The notes under the pieces are model-generated. The model did not search any database and had not been told where the DNA came from. It worked only from the letters and a program-made list of their open reading frames with translations. From Oscillospiraceae bacterium (GTDB taxonomy: Bacteria > Bacillota > Clostridia > Oscillospirales > Oscillospiraceae), in NCBI GenBank assembly GCA_017398725.1, contig JAFQFA010000017.1, positions 50,320 to 114,319 of the forward strand: a stretch of 64,000 nucleotides of DNA, read 5' to 3'. A program made the position numbers and the translations under genes. This document shows, one piece after another, positions 55,171 to 64,000 of the stretch (positions are counted from its first letter, which is position 1; every line of letters starts with the position of its first letter).

Positions 55171-55779
55171 TCAGCCTTCCACAATGGGAGCTTCTGCAGC
55201 AGCTTCCACAGGCTTAATGCTGTTGTAGAAGTTGGTCAAAGTAGCCTGTACATAGGGCAGAATGTAGATGTAGGCAATGCCAAAGGTGATGGCACCCAGC
55301 AGATACCAGCCAATGAAGGACAGATACAGTACGAACAGCTCCATCTTGTGGCCTTCCATCATGGCCTTGGAACGGTCAATGGCTTCCCTTGCGCCGATGC
55401 CGGGATTCTCAGCCAGAATGTACATAGCCTGAGAGTAGGACATAGCCTTGATAATACCGGGAATGTACAGCAGCAGGCTCCACAGGAAAACAAACAGACC
55501 GGTCAGGAAAGTGACCTTGAAAGAAGCCCAGAAATTGGAAAACTCAGTGAACAGATCACCCAGCTCGGGCTTTTTGCCCTCGGTCAGCCGCAGGAAGATT
55601 TTCGTGGATGCCAGCGCAAAGGCAGGGGTAATCACGATTACCACAGCCAGCTGACCCACAACAGGAATTACGTTGCCCAAACCGCCGACTGCAGCCATGA
55701 TCAGCATGATCAAAAACAGGATGCCGATGTTGCCCTTGATCTGGGATTTTGCTTGGCTCTTTAATTGTGCTCTATCCAT
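55171..55779 (-). CDS. DUF975 membrane protein
   Basis: 202 residues from the ATG after AAAGGAG. Membrane segments near 20-45, 50-75, 105-130 and 165-185; amphipathic N-terminus MDRAQLKSQAKSQIKGN and the motif AREAIDRSKAMMEGHKMELF are typical of DUF975, a family of integral membrane proteins of Firmicutes with unknown function. Monocistronic. The 270 bp to the next gene hold only its promoter region and that of the GH3 gene. Confidence 0.88.
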   Translation of the reverse strand: MDRAQLKSQAKSQIKGNIGILFLIMLIMAAVGGLGNVIPVVGQLAVVIVITPAFALASTKIFLRLTEGKKPELGDLFTEFSNFWASFKVTFLTGLFVFLWSLLLYIPGIIKAMSYSQAMYILAENPGIGAREAIDRSKAMMEGHKMELFVLYLSFIGWYLLGAITFGIAYIYILPYVQATLTNFYNSIKPVEAAAEAPIVEG

Positions 55780-56047
55780 AGTAAAACTCCTTTCTTTTTG
55801 ACGGGGTCCGTCTGTTTTTAGATTACAATATTTAAGGGGCAATGTCAAGAAAAAACATAGGCGCAGTAAGACAAATCCTTGCCCGCCGGGGTGCGGATCA
55901 ACCTGCAAATTTGCAATATTCTTTACAACTTTTACAGTTTTTTGTACTTTTTCTTCTTTTCTTATTGCAATAGCGGAAGAATATGATATTGTTATGCTAT
56001 GGCATTATGTGATGCCGCTCAAAAGTTATAATTCAGGAGGAATTGCT

Positions 56048-57610
56048 ATGACCCCGTTGAAGCTGGAAGAAATGACAACGGAACAGAAGCTGGGCATGCT
56101 GTACTGCGCCCGTCTGTTCAATGAAACATCTCTGGAGTTTGCCCTGAAGCTCATCAAGAAGCGTGCACTTGGTAGCGTTCAGATCTCCCCCAAGAAGAAG
56201 GACTTTGTTCGGAGAGTTTTGGAAGCGGCTGATTATCCCATCATCATCGTCTGCGATACCGAGACTCGTTTCCCCACCTCTGAGAAGCAGCCCATCCCGC
56301 TGGTGACGCTGGCTGCCTGCGATAAGCCCGAGTACTACGAGGTCTTCGGTAAGGCTGTTGCTACCGAGGCAAAGGCTGCCGGCTTCAACGCAACTTGGAA
56401 CCCTGTTGTGGACGTGCTGCACTGCAACGGCCCCATCAAGGTCTATCGTCTGTTCTCCGATGATCCCGCCCGTGTGTGCCGCGCTGCTGAAGAGATCTGC
56501 AAGGTCTATAAGCGTAATGGCTACATGTCCTGTGGTAAGCACTATCCCGGCGGCAGCGATGCTCCCTACGATAACCACATGACCTCCGTGCCCAGCCAGT
56601 GCACCGAAGAGGAACTCATGAACTTCGACTTGGTCCCCTACAAGTACCTGATGGAGCGGGATCTGCTGCCCTCCATCATGACCCGCCATGCTGTGTATCA
56701 GAACATCGATCCTGAGCATGCCGGCACCATGTCTCCCAAGGTGCAGGGTATGATCCGTGAGATGGGCTGGGATGGCGTTTGCTGGACTGACTCTTTCGGC
56801 ATGATGGCCGTTCTGCAGAAGTACGGCGAAGAGAACATTCTGGGTCTGGCTATTGCTGCCGGTAACGATATCGTGCTGCCCAACTATCGTACGCCCACTG
56901 AGGTGACCTATGGCCACCTGCTGGAGAACTGGGAGCGCGGTATGTTCTCTGAGGAGCGCCTGAACGAGAGCGCCCGCCGCGTGATCGATCTGCAGAACAA
57001 GCTGGCTGAGATCCCCGAGGCTGTGGACGTGTTCACCGAGGAAGATCAGAAGCTGTACGACAGCATTGCTGCCGCATCCATCACCGCCGTTTGCGACGAG
57101 GGCGTTTCTGTGAAGCTGCCTGAGAATACCAAGAAGATGTTTGTTATCACAACGCCCATGGACTTCAACCCCAATACCGAAGATCTGGAGACCGTTACCG
57201 ACCAGTGGTACTACCCCAACCGCGTTGCTGACCAGATCCGCAAGAACTTCCCCGATGCACACATCGAGTTTATCCCCGAGTTTGCTACCAAGCCCGATAA
57301 CGAGCGTGTTCTGGTTGCTTCCACTCAGTTTGATGAAGTTATTTTCGTTACCTTCTGTGACACCCAGCCCTATCTGGGCACTGACGGTCTGACCCGCCGA
57401 CTGGAGGTTCTGATTGACTCTCTGAACATGGCAAACCGCCTGACCACTGTGGTTCACTTCGGTAACCCCTTCGCACTGGAGACCATCCAGCATGTTGGCC
57501 GTAAGATCTTCGGCTACATTATGCCCGATGCACAGCCCTGTGCCATCGACGCACTGGCTGGCAAGCAGGGTGCTCCCGGCACCTTGCCCTTCAACTGCAA
57601 GTTCCAATAA
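56048..57610 (+). CDS. Glycoside hydrolase family 3 protein (NagZ-like)
   Basis: 520 residues from the ATG after AGGAGG. GH3 N-terminal TIM barrel: GSVQISPKKKDFVRR, GFNATWNPVVDV, SCGKHYPGGSDAPYDNHMTS (the KH-F/Y-PG...D-x-H loop of beta-N-acetylglucosaminidases), nucleophile Asp in GVCWTDSFGMM, then a C-terminal domain of about 165 residues. No signal peptide, so cytosolic; likely removes beta-linked GlcNAc-type sugars. Codon use is strongly biased to abundant codons (for example CTG, CGT, ACC), unlike its neighbours, which suggests high expression. Confidence 0.88.
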   Translation: MTPLKLEEMTTEQKLGMLYCARLFNETSLEFALKLIKKRALGSVQISPKKKDFVRRVLEAADYPIIIVCDTETRFPTSEKQPIPLVTLAACDKPEYYEVFGKAVATEAKAAGFNATWNPVVDVLHCNGPIKVYRLFSDDPARVCRAAEEICKVYKRNGYMSCGKHYPGGSDAPYDNHMTSVPSQCTEEELMNFDLVPYKYLMERDLLPSIMTRHAVYQNIDPEHAGTMSPKVQGMIREMGWDGVCWTDSFGMMAVLQKYGEENILGLAIAAGNDIVLPNYRTPTEVTYGHLLENWERGMFSEERLNESARRVIDLQNKLAEIPEAVDVFTEEDQKLYDSIAAASITAVCDEGVSVKLPENTKKMFVITTPMDFNPNTEDLETVTDQWYYPNRVADQIRKNFPDAHIEFIPEFATKPDNERVLVASTQFDEVIFVTFCDTQPYLGTDGLTRRLEVLIDSLNMANRLTTVVHFGNPFALETIQHVGRKIFGYIMPDAQPCAIDALAGKQGAPGTLPFNCKFQ

Positions 57611-57623
57611 TCAGTACATTAAG

Positions 57624-57655
57624 CAGGGACAGGCTTTGGCCTGTCCCTGTTTTTT
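57624..57655 (+). terminator. Terminator of the GH3 gene
   Basis: CAGGGACAGG and CCTGTCCCTG stem, then T6. Confidence 0.9.
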
Positions 57656-57695
57656 GCCGTAAAGCTTTCTTTACGCACTTTTTAGAAAAGACCTC

Positions 57696-57724
57696 TTGCA
57701 CATTGCCGGACCTTGGAGTATGAT
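57696..57724 (+). promoter_or_regulatory. Promoter of the CapA-like gene
   Basis: TTGCAC, 17 bp, TATGAT; 29 bp before the ATG. Confidence 0.65.
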
Positions 57725-57753
57725 GATATTATTAAGTGCTAGGAGGTAAGCAT

Positions 57754-58959
57754 ATGAAGAAAGTTACCATTTTGGGCGATATTATGGTGGAGCCCCCCTT
57801 TATGCAGCAGGTGGAAAAAGACGGTCAATATGATTTCAAGCCTTCTTTTGCGCCACTGAAAACAATTTTGGAAGCATCTGACTATGTGATCGGTAATTTG
57901 GAGACCCCCTTGGCAGGTCCGGAATCCGGTTATACCCATGAGCTTGTAAGTTTTAACTCCCCGGATGTGCTGGTGGAGGCGTTGGTGGATATCGGCATCG
58001 ATGCGGTTTCCACTGCCAATAACCACAGCTTGGACCGTGGCTATGAAGGCTTGGCGCGTACCGTTCAGGTGCTGGATCGCTACGGCATTGCCCATACCGG
58101 TACATATCCCGAGGATTTTGACGGAGAGCGGATCCACTACTTCACCGTAGGGGATACCAAGTTTGCCTTGATTGCCGGCACCTTTGCTACCAATTTCGGT
58201 ATCAACCGGGTGGATCTGGTGGGGAAGCGGGAGCGGTGCGTGAATATGCTCCATCCTGTTCACAGCGGAGGCGCCATCTACCTGCCGCTGCCGCCTGCCT
58301 ATGCCAAGACCTTGGCTTATGTGGAAGGGCTGATGGGTCGCAAGCTGGTGTGGGAGGAATCCACCAAACTAAAGCGGGTAATGGACATGCCCCGTTGCTC
58401 TATTGACGATATCATCCCCATGGAAGCCTTTGAACGGTGCTGGACATGGGTGGCGGAGGATTATGCCGAAGCCCGGAAGAACGCGGATGTGGTGCTGTTC
58501 TATCCTCACAGCGGCGGCCAATTCAATGTAGAACCGGGCAAATACACTCAGTATATGGTTCAGCGGGCAGTGGAGCTGGGCTTTGACGGCGTGTTTGCCG
58601 GCCATGCCCACACTACTCAGCGGGCAGAGTACTTGGAGGGCAAGCCCTGCTTCTACTCCTTGGGCAATGTGAGCATGTCTCCCGGAACCTTCTATTCGAT
58701 TCCCGAGTGCCTGCCGGAATACGGTTTGGCAGTCCACCTGTACACAGAGAATCAAAAGATCCAAAAGGTGACATTCTCTGTCTTTAAGATGGTGCAGGAA
58801 GAGGGAGTGCCTATGAAGGTAGTACCCGTGGACGACCTGTATGCGACACTGGAAGGGGAAGAGAAAGCGCTGCTTCTTAACCATGTGTCTGAGGTTTATC
58901 AGCGGGTCAGCGGCAAAACACATACTTGGACCGAACCTCAGAAAGAATACGAACTGTAA
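57754..58959 (+). CDS. CapA-family metallophosphatase-like protein
   Basis: 401 residues from the ATG after AGGAGG. Metallophosphatase-type fold: LGDIMVEPPF at 7, IGNLETPL near 49, TANNHSLDRG near 92, FYPHSGGQFNV and FAGHAHTTQRAE near 245-293 supply metal ligands. CapA proteins act in poly-gamma-glutamate and capsule synthesis; this copy has no signal peptide or membrane anchor and no capB/capC nearby, so it is a cytosolic relative with unknown substrate. Confidence 0.88.
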   Translation: MKKVTILGDIMVEPPFMQQVEKDGQYDFKPSFAPLKTILEASDYVIGNLETPLAGPESGYTHELVSFNSPDVLVEALVDIGIDAVSTANNHSLDRGYEGLARTVQVLDRYGIAHTGTYPEDFDGERIHYFTVGDTKFALIAGTFATNFGINRVDLVGKRERCVNMLHPVHSGGAIYLPLPPAYAKTLAYVEGLMGRKLVWEESTKLKRVMDMPRCSIDDIIPMEAFERCWTWVAEDYAEARKNADVVLFYPHSGGQFNVEPGKYTQYMVQRAVELGFDGVFAGHAHTTQRAEYLEGKPCFYSLGNVSMSPGTFYSIPECLPEYGLAVHLYTENQKIQKVTFSVFKMVQEEGVPMKVVPVDDLYATLEGEEKALLLNHVSEVYQRVSGKTHTWTEPQKEYEL

Positions 58960-58961
58960 TA

Positions 58962-58993
58962 AAAGGCCGGTGCGCATCAGCGCACCGGCCTTT
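58962..58993 (+). terminator. Terminator of the CapA-like gene
   Basis: AAAGGCCGGTGCG and CGCACCGGCCTTT, perfect 13-bp stem, 6-nt loop. Confidence 0.9.
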
Positions 58994-59031
58994 GCACCGC
59001 ACGATAAAATGAAATTTACCCGCGTTGTGCA

Positions 59032-59060
59032 TTGCCTTTTTTTCTGTGCCGTGCTATACT
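59032..59060 (+). promoter_or_regulatory. Promoter of the Nudix gene
   Basis: TTGCCT, 17 bp, TATACT; 31 bp before the ATG. Confidence 0.65.
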
Positions 59061-59091
59061 ATAAAAACTTTATATAAAAGGCTTGTTAATT

Positions 59092-59601
59092 ATGGAATGG
59101 AATGATATTTACGATAAAGACAGAAAGCCCACAGGCCGCTTGCACCGCCGGGGAACCCCTTGGCGAAAAGGGGAGTATGGCTTGGTGGTTTGCGTATGGG
59201 TGTATAACGGAAAAGGGGAATTGCTACTGACCCGCCGGGCGCCGGAAAAAAGCTTTGCCGGCACATGGGAAAATTCCGGCGGTGCCGCCAAAGCAGGGGA
59301 GAGCAGCCTGCAGGCCATTTGCCGGGAGCTGAGGGAGGAAACCGGCATCCGGGCAGAGCAGGAAGAATTTTCTCTTTTGGAATCTGCCTGCGACAAATGC
59401 TGCCATTATGATTTTTATACCTTGCACCGGGATATTCCCGTTGAACAGGTGGTGTTGCAACCCGGTGAAACAGACGGAGCCCAGTGGGCGACCTTTGCGC
59501 AGATTCATGATATGATCCGGCAAGGACAGATCTGCAAAATTATTGCCAAACAGTTTATGAAGCACGAGCCGTTTTTAAAGACACTGGCAAAAACAGAATA
59601 A
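59092..59601 (+). CDS. Nudix hydrolase
   Basis: 169 residues from the ATG. The first 45 residues (WNDIYDKDRKPTGRLHRRGT) resemble the isopentenyl-diphosphate isomerase/Nudix subfamily. The Nudix box GGAAKAGESSLQAICRELRE-ETGI is complete near 63-86 with all Glu ligands. Hydrolyses nucleoside-diphosphate-linked compounds; the substrate is unknown. Monocistronic with its own terminator. Confidence 0.9.
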   Translation: MEWNDIYDKDRKPTGRLHRRGTPWRKGEYGLVVCVWVYNGKGELLLTRRAPEKSFAGTWENSGGAAKAGESSLQAICRELREETGIRAEQEEFSLLESACDKCCHYDFYTLHRDIPVEQVVLQPGETDGAQWATFAQIHDMIRQGQICKIIAKQFMKHEPFLKTLAKTE

Positions 59602-59606
59602 CAGCT

Positions 59607-59644
59607 GCCCGCCGGGATGTGGATTCCCGGCGGGCGCGTTGTTT
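59607..59644 (+). terminator. Terminator of the Nudix gene
   Basis: GCCCGCCGGGA and TCCCGGCGGGC stem with a 7-nt loop, weak T-run (GTTGTTTC). Confidence 0.8.
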
Positions 59645-59668
59645 CAAAGGATGAATGGTTAAATTTTC

Positions 59669-59697
59669 TTGCTTTTCCATATTTTAGGTGATAAAAT
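59669..59697 (+). promoter_or_regulatory. Promoter of the M23/Fn3 gene
   Basis: TTGCTT, 17 bp, TAAAAT; 74 bp before the start codon. Confidence 0.6.
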
Positions 59698-59770
59698 AAA
59701 AATGTTAGGCCTGTAAGGAAAAACGTTTTGCAAGTAAACGAATGCACATAACCGAAGAGGAGTAATGAGC

Positions 59771-62700
59771 ATGATGAAACGGATCGTAAGTTTTGCGCTG
59801 GCACTTTTGATGCTGTGTGCCATGTTGCCGAATTTTGCTATGGCGGCAAATACCATTCCGGACGGCAAGGGTCCCAAGGAGATCGAAGGCGGTATGCGGG
59901 ACTTTTTGTGGCCGGTTCCCGGTAATTATGGCCTGTCCGGCTGCTTTTTCGATGGCCGGACGCCGCCCCACCATGCCATCGATATTCCTGCCGTAGGCGG
60001 AACACCTGTGGTGGCAGCCTATGACGGAAAGGTGATCCAAGCTTACAATAGCGGAAATGGCTACGGAAAACTGGTTCTCATTGAACATGACTACCAGCTG
60101 GCTACCGGCGAAGTCATTAAGCTCTACAGTAAATACAATCACTTAAAGTCCTATACCGTATCTTCCGGCAAAAAAGTAAAAGCCGGCGATAAGGTGGGAA
60201 CGGTAGGTAATACCGGCGGTAAGTATGGTTACCATCTGGATTTTCAGATTCTTACCAGCCCTGATTGGCGGCATCTGAATTACCACAATATTTCCATCGA
60301 TCCTTATGTCAATGAATTGCTGGAACTGCCGGAAAAGATATTTTGCGATTCCACGCCTGCTTGCTGCGGCGTTGGCCCCACAGGCTGCTGCTGTTATTAC
60401 TATCTGGAAGATGTCAAGAAGATCTATGAAAAGCCGATTAAAACCTACACACCGGATGTACCGGTGCTGAAGATCTCTTCTGACTATACCGAGCAGAGCC
60501 CTGTGACTTTTGCTTGGTCTTCCGACCCCAATGCGACCCATTATAATCTGTACATTGATAAAAAGAATCCGGAAGGTCAGTATGTAAACCATGAAACGGT
60601 GGAAACCCAAGGCATCACCGTGAGCAGGCAGTTGCCGGCGGGGGAGTACCGCCTGCAGCTGACAGCGTATAACATCAAGGCTTATGTCCCGGAGGGAAGT
60701 CAGCGGCAGTATGCCGTGGGCGAGCCGGTGTACATGACCATTCGGTGCGACCATCATTACGCAGAAACCGCAAAGCAGGCGGCAACCTGCGGAAAAGACG
60801 GCGCTATAACCTATACCTGCAGCCGCTGCGGTGACAGTTATACAGAAATTGTGGATGCCACCGGTGACCACGATTTCGGCGATTGGGAAACAGTGCGTAG
60901 CGGAGGCTGCACAGCGCCTGCTGTGGAGAGTCAAATCTGTGCCCGGTGTGGCGAAGTGCAGTATCGGGTACAGGAAGCTGCCGGCCATAATTTTGTAGAA
61001 GGCCGGTGCGATGTCTGCTTGGAAGAGGCCAAAGAACCGGTTGCTTCCGGAATTTGCGGCGATGACTTGACATGGCGTTTGGATGACAACGGGATTCTTA
61101 CCCTCTCCGGTGTAGGTACCATGGCGGAATATCCTGAAAACACTGCGCCTTGGCTGGGGGATGCCCTTCCTGCTGTCCGGGTAGTGGTGATCGGCAGCGG
61201 CGTTACAGGGATCAGCGGCGGAGCGTTTGGTGCTTGCAAGAAGCTGGAGCATGTGCTTTATGCCGGTACAGAAACGAAATGGAATGCCCTGACCATGGGG
61301 GCCGATAATGAACCGCTGATCAAAGCGCTCCGCCATTATGATGCGAGCCGCACAGATGTGTTTGAGCTGACTGTGTGTAACGGCGAGGGCCTGTACTGCA
61401 AGCTGTGCAATACATTCCTGAATAAAACGGAGACTACCGGCGATTGCAGCTTCGTGATCACCAAAAAAGTTGCACCCACCTGTACGGAACAGGGCTACAC
61501 TGCCTACCTGTGCCCCGGTTGCGAAGAGGGCTATGCAGATGTTGAAACCTGTGTGCCGGCGCTGGGTCACAATTTTGGCGCATGGGTAGTCCAGACACCG
61601 GCACAGTGTGACACAGACGGCGTCCGGCGCAAAGAGTGCAGCCGTTGCGGCGCGTTCGAAACCGAACCTGTTTGGGCCACCGGCCATCGCTATATTGCCC
61701 ATTCTGTTGCGCCCAGCTATACAGTGCCCGGCGGTGTCAGATATATTTGCGCTTGCGGTGACTATTATGAGGATGCGGATGTACCGGCAAAAGGCTTGCC
61801 TGTTCCGCAGGTGACCGTACAGGAAGATCTGGCTCTGGGTGCGCAGTTCCTGACGTGGGAACACGATGGAGAAGCGGATTATTACGAGATCCACCGGAGC
61901 ACCTCAAAGTCCGGAAATTACCTGAAGGTGGGTACGGCAAAAACAAACCGCTGGAGTGATGCCAAAGCTTCCGCCGGCAAGACCTACTATTACAAGGTCA
62001 AAGCGGTCTGTGAGGCCAAGTTCTCTTTGGATAGTACCTACAGTGATGTGGTGAGCATTACCCATAAATGTGCCATGATCGATTTGAAGGTTCAAAACGA
62101 TCTGTCCACCGGTAAGCCGAAGCTGACTTGGGATAAGATCTCCGGTGCTAAAAAATATGAGATCCGCTATTCCACCGACGGCGGCGAGACCTTTGCCGGC
62201 AAAACGATTACCACTACCAAAACAAGCTATGTCCATTCCGGTGCAAAGGGAGGCACGGCCTATACTTATCAGGTCCGTGCTTTAGGATCCAAGAGTGCCT
62301 ATCACGGCATGTACAGCCCCATCAGTCAGCCGTGCTTTGTGGTGTGTGCAGCACCTTCTGTTTCCGCAAAGCTGGATATGACCGCCGGTAAGGTCAGCCT
62401 GAGCTGGAAGGCGGTTGCCGGCGTGACCGAGTATGCGATCTTCCGCAGTGTCAATGACGGTGATCTCAAAGTACTCGGAACGGTAACCGAAACGGCGTTT
62501 TCCGATACGGATATTGCCGTTGACAACCGCTACAGTTATCAGGTGGTATCTTTGGGCGCTGAGCCGATTTTTAACAGTGAACCCAGCGCGGCAAAGACCG
62601 TTGCCTATGCCTGCGGAACGACTGTGCTGGATGGTACGGTCAACGACGAAGGAAAACCTGTACTTTCTTGGAGCGCGGTAGAGTATGCCGTCAGCTACGA

Positions 62701-64000
62701 GGTTTACCGCTCTACCAAGTCCGGCAGCGGGTATAAGCGGATTGACGGGGCAACGACAAAAGAGCTTACCTATGTGGATGAGGATGTTGCTGCCGGAAAG
62801 ACCTACTATTACAAGGTGATCGCGCTGGGCGAGAATACCGCCGGCGGCTACAGCAATTATAAGAAGCTTACCGGTAAGTGCGATATCCCGGAGCTGACAG
62901 TGCAAACCGATACCTCCGGCAAACCCAAGCTGACTTGGGATAAGATCCCCGGTGCCAAGAAATATGAGATCAAGTACTCTACCGACGGCGGTGTGACCTT
63001 TGCCAAGAAGACCATCACCACCACCAAGACTTCCTATGTGCATACCGGTGCCGTCAGCGGCAATGCTTATACTTATCAGGTTCGCGCCTTGGGCTCCAAG
63101 AGCGCCTATCACGGCTTGTACAGCGAAAGCAGCCAGCCTCCCTGCAGTGTGGTCTGCGCAGCACCTTCTCTGACCGTTAAGATCAATTCCACTACCGGTA
63201 ACCCGGAACTGACTTGGAAGAAGGTCTCCGGTGCAAGCTACTATGAACTTTACCGTGCTGTCAATGGCGGCAGCTTTGTGTCTTTGGATACGACGAAGGA
63301 CCTGAAATATACGGATGATTTTGCGGTTGCGGATCAGAAGTACAGCTACTATGCGGTCGCCTGCGGAGAAAAAGGCAAGTTCAGAAGTATTGACAGTGCT
63401 GTTAAGACGGTCACTGCCACCTGCGCACAACCCAATGTAACGGTTACTGTTGACGAAGTATCCGGCAAGCCGGTGCTGTCTTGGGATGCCGTAGAGGATG
63501 CGCAGGGCTATGCCATCTACCGTGCTACCGGCACCAGTGCCAGTAAGTTCAAAAAGCCGATTACCACCGTTACCGGGCTAACCTTTACAGATCCGGATGT
63601 TGCTGCCAGCAAGACCTATTACTATAAGGTGGCTGCCATCGGATCTGCCGGAAAAGAGGGCACAAAGAGCGCTTACGATAAGGCTACCGGCAAGTGTGCC
63701 AAGCCGGAAATCCAAGTGCAAATCAGTGAAACCAGCGGTAAGCCGGTGATCAGCTGGGATAAGATCCCCGGCGCCAAGAAGTATGAGATCCGGTATTCTA
63801 CCGACGGCGAGAACTTTAAGAAGCTGACTACTACCACCAAATGTTCTTATACCCATACCGGTGCCAAGGTAGGTACAACGTATACCTACAAGGTTCGGGG
63901 TCTGGGCTCTAGGTCGAGTTATGACGGCCAATACAGTGGGTGCGTCAGCGGCGGTGTAACGGTGTTTGCACAGCCTGCCGTTACGGTTCAGCTTAGCAGC
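59771..64000 (+). CDS. Very large secreted M23-like/LRR/Fn3 protein (partial, runs off right edge)
   Basis: Open for 1410 codons to the window end with no stop. ATG with GAGGAG nine bases upstream (an ATG two codons earlier is closer to it). Signal peptide cleaved after FAMA (residue 25). Residues 45-165 are an M23/LytM domain: HHAID (His67, Asp71), YNHLKSY, then H155-L-D157 where the family has HxH, so the third zinc ligand is Asp. Next come two CxxC-rich blocks (about 320-420 and 530-660) around a BspA-like unit, then about eight Fn3-like units like those of the 50-54 kb gene. Likely cell-wall or surface protein. Confidence 0.88.
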   Translation, partial: MMKRIVSFALALLMLCAMLPNFAMAANTIPDGKGPKEIEGGMRDFLWPVPGNYGLSGCFFDGRTPPHHAIDIPAVGGTPVVAAYDGKVIQAYNSGNGYGKLVLIEHDYQLATGEVIKLYSKYNHLKSYTVSSGKKVKAGDKVGTVGNTGGKYGYHLDFQILTSPDWRHLNYHNISIDPYVNELLELPEKIFCDSTPACCGVGPTGCCCYYYLEDVKKIYEKPIKTYTPDVPVLKISSDYTEQSPVTFAWSSDPNATHYNLYIDKKNPEGQYVNHETVETQGITVSRQLPAGEYRLQLTAYNIKAYVPEGSQRQYAVGEPVYMTIRCDHHYAETAKQAATCGKDGAITYTCSRCGDSYTEIVDATGDHDFGDWETVRSGGCTAPAVESQICARCGEVQYRVQEAAGHNFVEGRCDVCLEEAKEPVASGICGDDLTWRLDDNGILTLSGVGTMAEYPENTAPWLGDALPAVRVVVIGSGVTGISGGAFGACKKLEHVLYAGTETKWNALTMGADNEPLIKALRHYDASRTDVFELTVCNGEGLYCKLCNTFLNKTETTGDCSFVITKKVAPTCTEQGYTAYLCPGCEEGYADVETCVPALGHNFGAWVVQTPAQCDTDGVRRKECSRCGAFETEPVWATGHRYIAHSVAPSYTVPGGVRYICACGDYYEDADVPAKGLPVPQVTVQEDLALGAQFLTWEHDGEADYYEIHRSTSKSGNYLKVGTAKTNRWSDAKASAGKTYYYKVKAVCEAKFSLDSTYSDVVSITHKCAMIDLKVQNDLSTGKPKLTWDKISGAKKYEIRYSTDGGETFAGKTITTTKTSYVHSGAKGGTAYTYQVRALGSKSAYHGMYSPISQPCFVVCAAPSVSAKLDMTAGKVSLSWKAVAGVTEYAIFRSVNDGDLKVLGTVTETAFSDTDIAVDNRYSYQVVSLGAEPIFNSEPSAAKTVAYACGTTVLDGTVNDEGKPVLSWSAVEYAVSYEVYRSTKSGSGYKRIDGATTKELTYVDEDVAAGKTYYYKVIALGENTAGGYSNYKKLTGKCDIPELTVQTDTSGKPKLTWDKIPGAKKYEIKYSTDGGVTFAKKTITTTKTSYVHTGAVSGNAYTYQVRALGSKSAYHGLYSESSQPPCSVVCAAPSLTVKINSTTGNPELTWKKVSGASYYELYRAVNGGSFVSLDTTKDLKYTDDFAVADQKYSYYAVACGEKGKFRSIDSAVKTVTATCAQPNVTVTVDEVSGKPVLSWDAVEDAQGYAIYRATGTSASKFKKPITTVTGLTFTDPDVAASKTYYYKVAAIGSAGKEGTKSAYDKATGKCAKPEIQVQISETSGKPVISWDKIPGAKKYEIRYSTDGENFKKLTTTTKCSYTHTGAKVGTTYTYKVRGLGSRSSYDGQYSGCVSGGVTVFAQPAVTVQLSS

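Noticed and set aside
56033-57607. 524-codon minus-strand frame opposite the GH3 gene
   Set aside because: Results from strong codon bias in the GH3 gene; no start signal and no recognisable protein.
60143-63931. Several long minus-strand frames under the M23/Fn3 gene
   Set aside because: They repeat with the Fn3 units and are antisense reflections; the plus strand is open throughout with a signal peptide and domain order.

Overview
The window looks like a chromosome segment of a gut-type anaerobic Clostridia, probably Oscillospiraceae/Ruminococcaceae. Pointers are near-consensus sigma-A promoters and GGAGG ribosome sites, a perfect CIRCE operator, desulfoferrodoxin and ferredoxin-thioredoxin-reductase-like proteins, DUF6809/DUF975/DUF3021/DUF3892 families, and BspA/Fn3 surface proteins. 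This is an inference from gene content; no rRNA or marker phylogeny was available.

Region 1 (1 to about 19.28 kb) is AT-richer and consists almost entirely of defence and mobile-element genes, so it reads as a defence island. It holds: (a) a plus-strand cluster of XRE regulator, C5 cytosine methyltransferase with an N-terminal excisionase-type HTH, MORC/MutL-like GHKL ATPase, Z1-domain ATPase, PD-(D/E)XK nuclease and two small unknown genes, similar to Z1/MutL restriction systems; (b) a ribbon-helix-helix fusion gene with a 57-residue partner; (c) an XRE / AAA ATPase / TOPRIM operon, a split OLD-like or PARIS-like arrangement; (d) an operon of a double-GHKL histidine kinase, a receiver protein with an unknown C-terminal domain and a second C5 methyltransferase, followed by an HNH nuclease. 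Item (d) is the best candidate for an undescribed phosphorelay-linked modification/restriction system. The island ends with a methyltransferase, a Fic protein lacking the motif His and a DUF6809-like gene. Its right edge is marked by a sequence that folds like the 3' end of a tRNA or tmRNA.

Region 2 (19.3-49.6 kb) is ordinary chromosome: galK, a FliB-like protein, a DivIVA-like protein, tRNA-Arg, M20 peptidase, a CNNM/CorC transporter behind a leader-peptide attenuator, an ECF sigma / membrane regulator / lipoprotein operon, an SH3 lipoprotein, a carboxylesterase, an ArsB/SLC13-like permease, two MATE exporters, an acyltransferase, a Crp/Fnr regulator, CIRCE-controlled Hsp20, a flavin-reductase-like protein, GNAT plus a peptide deformylase-like protein, an HTH-desulfoferrodoxin fusion, methyltransferases, LytTR/DUF3021, a TipA-like MerR regulator, tRNA-Pro, a MoxR/VWA pair and a DAACS symporter.

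Region 3 (49.6-64 kb) has tRNA-Leu followed by a 1309-residue BspA-LRR/Fn3 secreted protein behind a structured, terminator-bearing leader. The block is closed by a 25-bp direct repeat of the tRNA-Leu 3' end. YwaF-like, DUF975, a highly codon-biased GH3 enzyme, CapA-like and Nudix genes follow. A very long M23/LRR/Fn3 secreted protein runs off the right edge.
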